Origin: Polyangiaceae bacterium
GTDB taxonomy: Bacteria > Myxococcota_A > Polyangia > Polyangiales > Polyangiaceae
Length of the DNA: 64,000 bases
Assembly: GCA_019637295.1 (NCBI GenBank)
Contig: JAHBVX010000002.1
Coordinates: 806,001 to 870,000 of the forward strand
Reading direction: 5' to 3'
Below, in pieces: positions 17,879-25,715 of the stretch (its first letter is position 1; every line of letters starts with the position of its first letter). The position numbers and the translations under genes are program-made. Below the pieces are notes generated by a model. That model did not search any database, had not been told where the DNA came from, and saw only the letters and a program-made list of their open reading frames with translations.

Positions 17879-20178
17879 GTGTCGCGCTCCAGGATGGCGA
17901 TCGCCGAGCGGGGCAGCGCCGTGCGCAGGGCCAGGACGAACACGCGGCTGTCGTCTTGCGTGGGCAAGAGCTCAGGCAGCCGAGGGCTCGACTTGCTCAA
18001 CTCCTCGAGGACGTCGGCGATCCAGGTAGGACCGAACAGATAGGTGCGCTCGGCGCTCTGGGCGTCGAAATCTCGCACCTCGAGCGGCACGGTGAGTCGG
18101 TCGTACATCTCCGCGATGAAGCTCTGCACCGGCGCGGCGAGGTGCTTGCGCAGGACGTGGGCCTCGATCGCGACCTCTTGCTCCATCGCGCGCGTGAGCT
18201 CGCCGGGCAAGAGGAAGCGGGGCGCCTCGTCGCTCGCCTGCTCGGGCGTGCGACTCAGGCTCTCGATGATGCGCTCGGCGACGTCCGGTGACGGGCGCAC
18301 GTCGGCGTACACGCCGCGCAGCGCCTCCTTCGGCGAGCGCCGCCGGTACAACAAGTCGCCGCCGCTCTGTTCGTTCGAGCCCTCCAGCCGCCGGAGCTCA
18401 CCCTCCAGCGAGCGCTCGAGCAGGCTCAGCGCGTTCTCGAGCGCGGTCAGGCGCCCGTGCTCGCGCTCGAACAGGGAATCCAAGGACGCGAGGGTGCGCA
18501 GCGCCCAAGAGCGCAGCGAGAGGGCCAGCCGCGACTCGTAGAAGCCGATGACGCTGGAGCCGACGCGGTCCGTCAAGAATCGAGTCACCGCGGCACCGAG
18601 GGTCTCGCGGGCCCCGAGCAACGCCTCATGGCAACGCCGCCGGTAGCGCGACGCCAGCGCCAGGGCGAGCGGCAAGAGCACCGCCAGCATGAGCAAGAAG
18701 GACAGCGGCGGCTCCAGGAGCCGCTGCCACCCCGCCTCCGGTGCGAGATCCCGAATCGAAGGAGTGAGCGACAGGACGGGCACGCGCCGGCTGGCGACCG
18801 CCACGAGCCACTTCGGTAAGTGCATCAGGAAGATCGAGGCGATCACCGCAGCCAGCACGCTGTAGCCCATCAAGCGGTAGGGCCGGGGCCGGACCGTGCT
18901 CTCCTGGCGCAGCGCTCGGAGCGCGTTCTCCACCGCGGTGGGCTTGGGGAACGTAACCAACGCGCGGGTCTTGAGGTCGCCGGCCAGGGCGTCTCGCTCG
19001 CGGCCGACGATGGCCCGGGCTCGCTGACTGAGCCACAGCGCTCGCCAGAAACCGAGGGCGCCGTCGCGCTCGCGGCTGGCCACCTCCCGAGCGCAGTCGC
19101 GGACGAGCTCGCTGGCCATGCGGTTGCCCCGCTCGTCCGCGAGGCGCGCGAGCTCGTCCATCTCGGACTGATCCAGGCGACGGACCAGCGCGGCCACCGT
19201 CTCCTGCAGGGAGTCGAACCATCCCCAACCGAAGCGCACGTCACGGATCAGCTCCGGGGTGTCGTTCCAGCCTATGGGAGGCAGCTCGACGCTCGGCGCT
19301 TGCGCGCGAAGCATCTCGATCAAGTCCGCCTGTCCCTCGTCGCTGCGCACGCGCGCCGTGAGGTCTTGGGCGGAGGGTACCAAGCGCTGAGCCTCGGCGT
19401 CCGCGCGCGACACCACGTCCGGCGGCGGCGTGCGCGCCCACCTCACCACGTCGCGCGCTGCGGCGGTGGCCACGTAGCGCGCGGTGGAGAGCTCGAGGGT
19501 GGCGCAGCCGAAGGACGCGAAGCAGCGCCGCTCCCGGAGCTGCTCGGGGCCGGCGCGCAGGAAGCTCTGCATCGGCTCCTCGTGGCGCAGGGCGGTGGTG
19601 AGCAGCAGCGCCAGAAACGAGACCACGGTGCTGCCGAGCTCGCCCCGGGACAGCTCGTAGCGCGCGCTCTGGGTCTCGAGCACCAGCACTCTCGGCAGCA
19701 GGGCCTGGTCCGACGCGGAAGCGGCCTCCGACGCGAGCGCCTCGAAGTGCCCGAGGGCACGCTCCGCTTCGGCGGTAGCGCCGCTGGCGCGCGCGCCCGA
19801 CAGGACCACCACGGGCGCCAGCGTCAGACGCCGGGCGCCGTGTCGGCCCAGGATGTGGCTATAGCGAGCCAAGAGCCGCCGCCCGAGGGCCTCGACCAGC
19901 GCCGTGGCCCGCGGGGCTATGCCGGCTTCGTCCAGGTCCACGATGACGAACACGTCCAGGGACGGGTCCCGGCCGGCCAGCGCGCGGTCCAGCCCGAACA
20001 GCCCCTCGGCTGCGCCGAGCACGCGCCCCACCAGCCGCTCGGTGTCCGCTTCCTGCTCCGGGTCGGATGCGAGCAGGGCGAGCCGCTCGATCTCGAGCGG
20101 CTCGACCCGTCGCACGACCTCGCCGCCGAACGCGCCGAGTCCGAGCACGATCGTGGGGGCGCTCAGCTCTACCGACAC
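17875..20178 (-). CDS. Two-span membrane protein with a degenerate tubulin-like N-terminus
   Basis: A 767-residue protein. The GTG start at 20178 is 3 bases after the stop of the tubulin-like gene. The N-terminus TIVLGLGAFGGEVVRR mimics the first glycine-rich nucleotide loop of its upstream neighbour (IFVGLGGCGSKIVNEI). There is no GGTGSG second loop; the matching region reads VVLSGARASGATAEAE, so GTP binding is doubtful. Two hydrophobic segments lie at about 434-456 and 488-507, and the C-terminal 250 residues are helical and charged, including runs predicted to coil. It is probably a membrane-bound partner of the tubulin-like protein. I do not recognise a named family. The coupled start and stop positions on both sides place it firmly in the operon. 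Confidence 0.7.
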   Translation of the reverse strand: MSVELSAPTIVLGLGAFGGEVVRRVEPLEIERLALLASDPEQEADTERLVGRVLGAAEGLFGLDRALAGRDPSLDVFVIVDLDEAGIAPRATALVEALGRRLLARYSHILGRHGARRLTLAPVVVLSGARASGATAEAERALGHFEALASEAASASDQALLPRVLVLETQSARYELSRGELGSTVVSFLALLLTTALRHEEPMQSFLRAGPEQLRERRCFASFGCATLELSTARYVATAAARDVVRWARTPPPDVVSRADAEAQRLVPSAQDLTARVRSDEGQADLIEMLRAQAPSVELPPIGWNDTPELIRDVRFGWGWFDSLQETVAALVRRLDQSEMDELARLADERGNRMASELVRDCAREVASRERDGALGFWRALWLSQRARAIVGRERDALAGDLKTRALVTFPKPTAVENALRALRQESTVRPRPYRLMGYSVLAAVIASIFLMHLPKWLVAVASRRVPVLSLTPSIRDLAPEAGWQRLLEPPLSFLLMLAVLLPLALALASRYRRRCHEALLGARETLGAAVTRFLTDRVGSSVIGFYESRLALSLRSWALRTLASLDSLFEREHGRLTALENALSLLERSLEGELRRLEGSNEQSGGDLLYRRRSPKEALRGVYADVRPSPDVAERIIESLSRTPEQASDEAPRFLLPGELTRAMEQEVAIEAHVLRKHLAAPVQSFIAEMYDRLTVPLEVRDFDAQSAERTYLFGPTWIADVLEELSKSSPRLPELLPTQDDSRVFVLALRTALPRSAIAILERDT

Positions 20179-20181
20179 GAG

Positions 20182-23100
20182 TTACATCTTGGCGAGGACG
20201 GAGTCGAGAGCCTGCCGCGCAGCGTGGAGCTCTTGCTCGACGAAGGCGTGCTCCTTGCCTTCCAGCGACAAGCGCAGCTTGCGGAGCACCTCCAGATGCT
20301 CGTTCACGAGCGCGGAGACGCCGTCGCGATCTCGCTCCTCCACGAACTTCGAGTTGCGGCTGTCGATCTCGTGCAGGAGCCACTCCCGGATCGCGAGCTT
20401 GGAGCTGCGGAACTTGTCGAACGCGACGTCCCGGAAGCGGCCGAGCCCGCGATCGCGCTCGGGGATGTCGTCGTTGGTGTACGTGAGCTCTGCGGTGGTC
20501 TCGTTCAGGACAACCAGGCCGTGGCACTGGGCCCAGACGAACTCCACCATCTCTTCGGCGGCCCGCGCGGTGTGCACGCGCTCGCGCTGCTCGAGCCACG
20601 CCTTCTTGCCTTGACCGGCGACCACGGCGCGGGGCGCGACGTCCGCCAGGCACTCGTGCTCGTCCGGCGCTCCCTCCCAGCGCTTGTCGATGTGCAGCGG
20701 GATGTCCGGCACCCGGCGCCCCTCGGAGTGCTCCGCGTGGGTGGCGGCGTGCTTGGGCTGCAGCGGCAAGTCACCCCAACGATAGACCTTGCCTCGGGAC
20801 AGCTCATCCCGCTTCACGAAGTGATAGCGGTCGTAGTGATCGTCCATGGTCTCGAGCCGGTAGATGGGCATGCCCAGCTCGCTCCAGTAGAACGTGACGC
20901 GCTTGGGGTCGTCGCTCGCGAGCACGTCGCCGCCCTTGACCGGGAACCGCTCGTTGCCGAGCAGCGCGTGACGGAGCTTCGGGTCGTCGAGGTAGGGCTG
21001 GTGGACCACCACGTAGCGCTTGGGCTCGATGGTCGTCGCTCGCTCCTCGCGGCGCAGGCGCAGGAAGGGAGCGCACTTGCGCGCCGCGAAGTGGACCTTC
21101 TGCTGGATGTAGTCGTCGATCTGCGCCTGGGTCACGGCCTCGAAGGCGATCTCCCACTCGGCGACGTGGGCGCGGTAGCGGTGCGTCGCGGGATCCGGGT
21201 GGTGCTTGCGCAGGCGCGTCCAGGCCATGGCCAGGCGCGCGTCCTCGACCAGCGCCGAGGACAGCTCGAGCCCCATCTCGTCCACGCTGCGCGGCTCATC
21301 CAGGCCGAGGATCCGGTCGCGCCACACGCTGCGTCCCATGTCGACCAGCGCCTCGCTCACCGCGGCGCTCATGTGCCGGGCGTGCTGCACGTCGCCGTAG
21401 GCCCGCTGAACGGCGGGGAAGATGCGGGCCGCGTCGTAGTCCGACGCGGGGTTCTCACGGCGCTCGAAGACCCAGTGCCACATGCGGAAGTGGGAGGGGT
21501 CCTCGAAGTTCTGATACAGCTCGACGTCCAGCACGTGATCGTTGGACAGGCCGCCCTGATCCCGGCGCACGCCGAAGCGCCGTAGCTCTTCGCATGTCGC
21601 CTCGAGCTTCTGGCGGATGTTGAACAGCTCCGAGAAGAGGGTGGCCAGGCGGTTCTTGCGCTCGTCGATCAGGCGCAGCAGGTCGTCGCACAAGTCCACG
21701 ATGCCCGAGCTGACCAGGCGTGAGAGCTCGGGTGCCTCCATGTTGGCGCGATACCAGCCCATGAACTCGGGCACGGCCTCCTGCCCGTAGTCGTTGCCGC
21801 GGAGGTACTCCACCACGGTCTTCGGCGCCGCGGACGAGAGCGTCTCCACCCAGGACATGTACGACTGGTCGAGGTTGCGCAGCACGCCCGCGGCCTCGTT
21901 CTCCCGCGCCCGCGCGGCGGCTTGCCACTCCTTGAGGCGCGCCGCGAGTCGGATCAGGAACAAACGCTCGAAGATCGGCCCGCGCTCCGCCAGGAGCTGC
22001 CCGAAGCTGTGCGGATGGTCCGCTCCGGACACCTCTCGCGAGATGAAGTCCGCCTCCTGATCGATCTTGGTGCGCGCGTCGGCGGCGGCCTTGCGCCAAG
22101 CCTCCAGCCGCTTGGGCATCTCGATGCGGACTGCCTCGGCGTCCTCGTCCATCTCGAGCAACCGCTCCTCCGTCCAGCGCGGGAGCTGGACGTGCCGCTC
22201 GATGCGTGGGCCGAAGTCCGTCTCGAAGGTGCGCAGGAAGCGATCGAGCACGCCTTGCTGCTCCGCGCTGCCGTCGCACCCATCCACGATGCGTCGGTAG
22301 AAGGCGCCTGCTTCCGAGGGTACGTTGGCTTGCTCGAGCAGGGAGCGGACGAAGTCCTGGTCCCGGCGCTCGCGGTCCGCGTGGGACTCTTGCTCCGACG
22401 GGGGCTGCTCGGGCAGCGCGAAGGTGTGCGTCAGCGCCTCGACGGCGTAGCGGTGCGAGCAGTAGTCGAGGATGTCGTCGTCCGGCACGCCCAGCACGCT
22501 CAGCCCGAAGCTGCCGTAGCGCTTGGTGTACATCTGGTGATCCGTCACGCCCATCTCGCGCTCGTCGTTGTCCGCGGTGGACGCCTGTCGGCCCAAGATG
22601 TCGCTGAAGATCTGCGAGTAGGCGCTGTCGGCGATGGCCTGGAACACCTGTCGGGTGTCGGTGATGACCTCTCGCCCGGACCCGATGTCGTCGATCAGGT
22701 ACACCTGATCGAAGGCGCGACGCTTGACGATCTGTTTCTCCTTCGCGCGTGGGTCGTACTGGAACGCGACCGGCTCGCCGTCGGTGGCCGACTGCATGTG
22801 CTCGAGCTCCATCAGCGCCGCGTAGCCATTGGCCATGATCTTGTCGAGCTGCTGGGCGGGCAGCCCGGCGCGCCGGAACACAGCCGGAAGCACGAAGGTC
22901 GCGACGACGATCGGACGCGCGTGATCGCGCATCAGATCGGCGAAGAGGTAGGAGGTGGGCAAGAACGCGCCGCTGCCCGTGCCGCCGGCGAGGCTGGCAT
23001 AGACATGGATCATCGGCGCCTTGTCGGTGTCGCGAAAGCGACTGTCGATCGAGTAGCTGTCGCCGACCGCGCGCTCCAGGGAGGTGAACACCTCCGGCTT

Positions 23101-23481
23101 GTACTTCAGCGTGAAGTGCATGCTCAGGCGGCTCTCGATGCGGATCTGACCGGCGCCCGCGCCGGCCACGTCCCGCGGCAGGTAGTACTCGGGCCACCAC
23201 TGGGTGAAGAGCACGTCTTCCGGCGCGCCGCGCTGGCCGAAGGCGTGCGTGACGTAGGAGCGCTTGTCGAAGCTCGAGATGGGCACGCGCACGTCCACGC
23301 TCTCGGCCTGCTTCAGCTCGTGCTGGTCGGTGTCGAACGCGAAGAAGTGAACCAAGCTCTTGTAGCGTTCGTACTCGCCACGCCGCCGCTTGAGCTTGCG
23401 TGCGATCTCGTTGACGATCTTGCTGCCACAGCCGCCTAGACCCACGAAGATGTGGGGCGGGATTTTCATGCGCTGAATCAT
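20182..23481 (-). CDS. Large tubulin/FtsZ-superfamily protein (Tubulin_2-like)
   Basis: A 1099-residue protein. The ATG at 23481 is preferred to upstream in-frame starts because AAGGGG lies 6 bases before it. The N-terminal domain begins with IFVGLGGCGSKIVNEIARKL (residues 11-30), a Rossmann-type first loop. The hallmark tubulin phosphate-binding signature SLAGGTGSGAF has GGTGSG at residues 166-171. This matches the bacterial tubulin-like family (Tubulin_2) of about 1000-residue proteins, not cell-division FtsZ (about 400). The remaining 700 residues are a long alpha-helical, charged extension with no membrane span. By family, it should bind GTP and may polymerise. Its neighbours are a VWA membrane protein, a decayed tubulin-like membrane protein and a helicase-like membrane protein, which suggests envelope remodelling. 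Confidence 0.87.
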   Translation of the reverse strand: MIQRMKIPPHIFVGLGGCGSKIVNEIARKLKRRRGEYERYKSLVHFFAFDTDQHELKQAESVDVRVPISSFDKRSYVTHAFGQRGAPEDVLFTQWWPEYYLPRDVAGAGAGQIRIESRLSMHFTLKYKPEVFTSLERAVGDSYSIDSRFRDTDKAPMIHVYASLAGGTGSGAFLPTSYLFADLMRDHARPIVVATFVLPAVFRRAGLPAQQLDKIMANGYAALMELEHMQSATDGEPVAFQYDPRAKEKQIVKRRAFDQVYLIDDIGSGREVITDTRQVFQAIADSAYSQIFSDILGRQASTADNDEREMGVTDHQMYTKRYGSFGLSVLGVPDDDILDYCSHRYAVEALTHTFALPEQPPSEQESHADRERRDQDFVRSLLEQANVPSEAGAFYRRIVDGCDGSAEQQGVLDRFLRTFETDFGPRIERHVQLPRWTEERLLEMDEDAEAVRIEMPKRLEAWRKAAADARTKIDQEADFISREVSGADHPHSFGQLLAERGPIFERLFLIRLAARLKEWQAAARARENEAAGVLRNLDQSYMSWVETLSSAAPKTVVEYLRGNDYGQEAVPEFMGWYRANMEAPELSRLVSSGIVDLCDDLLRLIDERKNRLATLFSELFNIRQKLEATCEELRRFGVRRDQGGLSNDHVLDVELYQNFEDPSHFRMWHWVFERRENPASDYDAARIFPAVQRAYGDVQHARHMSAAVSEALVDMGRSVWRDRILGLDEPRSVDEMGLELSSALVEDARLAMAWTRLRKHHPDPATHRYRAHVAEWEIAFEAVTQAQIDDYIQQKVHFAARKCAPFLRLRREERATTIEPKRYVVVHQPYLDDPKLRHALLGNERFPVKGGDVLASDDPKRVTFYWSELGMPIYRLETMDDHYDRYHFVKRDELSRGKVYRWGDLPLQPKHAATHAEHSEGRRVPDIPLHIDKRWEGAPDEHECLADVAPRAVVAGQGKKAWLEQRERVHTARAAEEMVEFVWAQCHGLVVLNETTAELTYTNDDIPERDRGLGRFRDVAFDKFRSSKLAIREWLLHEIDSRNSKFVEERDRDGVSALVNEHLEVLRKLRLSLEGKEHAFVEQELHAARQALDSVLAKM

Positions 23482-23486
23482 CGAAT

Positions 23487-23503
23487 CCCCTTCGAGTGAG
23501 GGG
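23487..23503 (-). promoter_or_regulatory. Small hairpin covering the ribosome site of the tubulin-like gene
   Basis: On the minus strand CCCCT (23503-23499) can pair with AGGGG (23491-23487) across a 7-base loop, taking up the AAGGGG Shine-Dalgarno sequence of the gene starting at 23481. The stem is only 5 bp but all-GC except the closing pair. The surrounding 110-base gap (23482-23591) is the only sizeable gap in the operon and also has TATGCT as a weak -10 candidate with no clear -35. Confidence 0.35.
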
Positions 23504-23591
23504 CGCGAGCATAGCCCGAGGCGCGCCAGTTTTGGGGCACTGTTCGAGGGTGCTTGGATTTCGGCTGAAGGAGCGCCGAAGGCTGCGGGAT

Positions 23592-25697
23592 TCAGCTGCG
23601 GGTGAGCCACACCTCGAAGCGATCCGCGAGCCGATAGCGCTCGTCCCAGCGGCCCGTGAAGGGCGCCCGCCGCGGGTCCTCGCCTTCGGGCGCGAGCCGG
23701 ACCAGGCCGGCGGAGGGCTCGGGCCGGACCTCGAAGCTCTGCCCCCGGGCCACGAAGCTGACCAGGGGCTTGGACTTCTTGCCTAGCGGGAAACGGAAGC
23801 GCGCGCTGCGGTAAGCGCCGCGCTTGGCGTAGCGCTTGACGAGCGAGTCACTCGGGAACTGCGAACCGATCTCCACGTAGTGGATCCGTGCTTTGGCGGG
23901 GAACTTGGCGGCCAGCGCGCGTCCGACCAGCCAGATCAGCAAGAGCAGCACGCCGAGCCCCAGGCCCAGCGCGACGCGGTGCTCTCTCATCCAGCGCAGC
24001 AGGGTCCAGGACCTGAGCGTGCCGTCGATGGGCGCGCTGAAGCGACTCTCGCCGCTGAGCAAGGGCGCCGTCTCCGGCGCAGGCGTCACGACCAGCTCAC
24101 CGCCGTAGCGCTTCGCATCCCAGCGCAGCGCCTTGGGGTCGGCGAAGCTGATCCTGACCTCGGCCTCACGCGTCCGCTCATCGAACGTCAGTCCGGCGGG
24201 CTCGAAGCGCAGATCGTTGCGCGCGGTGTCGTCGCTGAGGCTGAGCATGAAGCCCAGCGCCACGGGCACTCGCTCCGGGGCCGTCAGCCTCACTCGCGTG
24301 GTGCCGATGGTGCCGGGTTCGGCCATGCTGTCGAAGCGCACCGGATCGATGGTGATCACCGCGGGCAAGCGGTGGACCACTCGAAAGGAGTGCTCGACGG
24401 GCTCGACGTCCAGGAAGCCGTCGTCGTGCTCCGCGGTCACCCGCAGCAGATAGGGCGCGTCGCGGGCCGCGAGGGCCGAGCCGAAGTCGAAGGGCTGCGC
24501 GTCCTTGCCGCGCGCCGGCAGCTCGAGGGTGCGGTCGGCGAGCGTGACGCGAAAGCGGACTTTGCCCAGGTAGCTCGGATCCCGTCGCACGGGGCTGCCG
24601 CTGCGGCCGACCAGGCGCACCGAGCCCTTGACGGCGTGGCCGTCCGGAACCCCGGCGCCGACCCCCTCGAATCGCAGCGCCGTGCCCACGTCGTAGATGG
24701 CCCAGACGCTCAGGGGCCCGCTCCCCGAGCTGCGCGCGAGCTGCATCGGCCCCGCGGGCGGACGGGCTAGCCAGGTGACGGCGTAGCCCCGCGGGCGCTT
24801 GCCGCGCTCGAGGCGCACGTCGGGCCCGCGCGCTTCCGTCGGCGGCTTGCCGAAGGGAAACGACTGTCCGCTGCGAGTCAGCGTGAAGGGGGCCTCGGCC
24901 GCGTCCGTGCGCACGATCACGTGCATGCCCGCGGCGTCCTCCGGGACGTCGAGGGTGACTGCCGGCGCCGCCGCCGGCTTCTGCACCGGAGAGCCGACCA
25001 GCGCCGCGAACACGTCCGTGAACAGCTCGGGTACGCGGTTCGGATCGTCCGCCAGAATGAGCCGACCCCCGGTGCGCTGGGCCACCTGACTCAGCAGCGC
25101 TCGGGAGCGCTCGGCGGCCTGGAACCCGCGCCCGAGCCCGACCACGAACACCTTGGCCTTGCGCGCCGCCAGCGCGCCAGCGGCGTCGAGCACCTTGCCG
25201 CCGAGGCGCTTGCGTTCCGCTTCGGTGATCACGGTCTTGTCGAAGCGGGTCTTGTCGTCGCAAGAGTCGCTGCCCTCGTTCGGCGGCTGGTACTCACCGT
25301 CCGTGAGGAACACCACCAGCCGCCGCTCGCCCTTGGGCGCAGCGGCCGAGAACGCCTGGGCGGCTTGGGCGAAGCCCGCCGCGTAGTCGGTGCACTTGTC
25401 CGTCGGGCCGATGCCGTCGAGGGCCTTCTGCAGCTCCGGTGAGTTGCCGCTGCCGGCGACGACCGTCTTGGCGCCGGTGCCGAAGGTCATGATCGTGACG
25501 TGGTCGCGCTGATCGCTCAGATCCGCGATGAGCCGCGCGGCGAGCGTCGCGAGCTTGTCCGGATCGTACTGCTTCATGGACAGCGACACGTCGAGGACCA
25601 CAGCCACGCGCAGTCGCGTGCCGTCAGACGCCGCCACCGGGGCCGCGGTGACGAGCAGCAGCAAGAGCAACGCGAGCGTGTGCAGACGGCGTGTCAT
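23592..25697 (-). CDS. VWA-domain membrane protein with cytoplasmic tail
   Basis: A 701-residue protein with a cleavable signal peptide (about 1-23, ending VAAS). The extracytoplasmic VWA domain lies at about 30-235: VVLDVSLSMKQYD is the MIDAS D-x-S-x-S motif and VVFLTDGEYQ a later metal ligand. Several beta-sandwich segments follow to about 585. A single membrane span (LGLGVLLLLIWLVGRAL, about 592-612) is followed by a tail of about 90 residues rich in basic and aromatic residues. This topology suits a receptor that senses or grips something outside and passes it to the tubulin-like protein encoded next. The ATG at 25697 has GGGGAG upstream. The subtilase gene ends 18 bases earlier in the same direction. 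Confidence 0.87.
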   Translation of the reverse strand: MTRRLHTLALLLLLLVTAAPVAASDGTRLRVAVVLDVSLSMKQYDPDKLATLAARLIADLSDQRDHVTIMTFGTGAKTVVAGSGNSPELQKALDGIGPTDKCTDYAAGFAQAAQAFSAAAPKGERRLVVFLTDGEYQPPNEGSDSCDDKTRFDKTVITEAERKRLGGKVLDAAGALAARKAKVFVVGLGRGFQAAERSRALLSQVAQRTGGRLILADDPNRVPELFTDVFAALVGSPVQKPAAAPAVTLDVPEDAAGMHVIVRTDAAEAPFTLTRSGQSFPFGKPPTEARGPDVRLERGKRPRGYAVTWLARPPAGPMQLARSSGSGPLSVWAIYDVGTALRFEGVGAGVPDGHAVKGSVRLVGRSGSPVRRDPSYLGKVRFRVTLADRTLELPARGKDAQPFDFGSALAARDAPYLLRVTAEHDDGFLDVEPVEHSFRVVHRLPAVITIDPVRFDSMAEPGTIGTTRVRLTAPERVPVALGFMLSLSDDTARNDLRFEPAGLTFDERTREAEVRISFADPKALRWDAKRYGGELVVTPAPETAPLLSGESRFSAPIDGTLRSWTLLRWMREHRVALGLGLGVLLLLIWLVGRALAAKFPAKARIHYVEIGSQFPSDSLVKRYAKRGAYRSARFRFPLGKKSKPLVSFVARGQSFEVRPEPSAGLVRLAPEGEDPRRAPFTGRWDERYRLADRFEVWLTRS

Positions 25698-25715
25698 GGC
25701 TCCCCTCGCTCGCGC

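Noticed and set aside
18820-21585. A 921-codon open frame on the plus strand opposite the tubulin-like and decayed tubulin-like genes
   Set aside because: It is a shadow frame produced by high GC codon bias. It has no domain motifs and a His/Arg/Val-rich composition, while the minus-strand frames have recognisable tubulin motifs and coupled starts.
20182-23481. The tubulin-like protein as the cell-division protein FtsZ
   Set aside because: It is nearly three times too long, lies outside any dcw cluster, and has the Tubulin_2-like layout instead.
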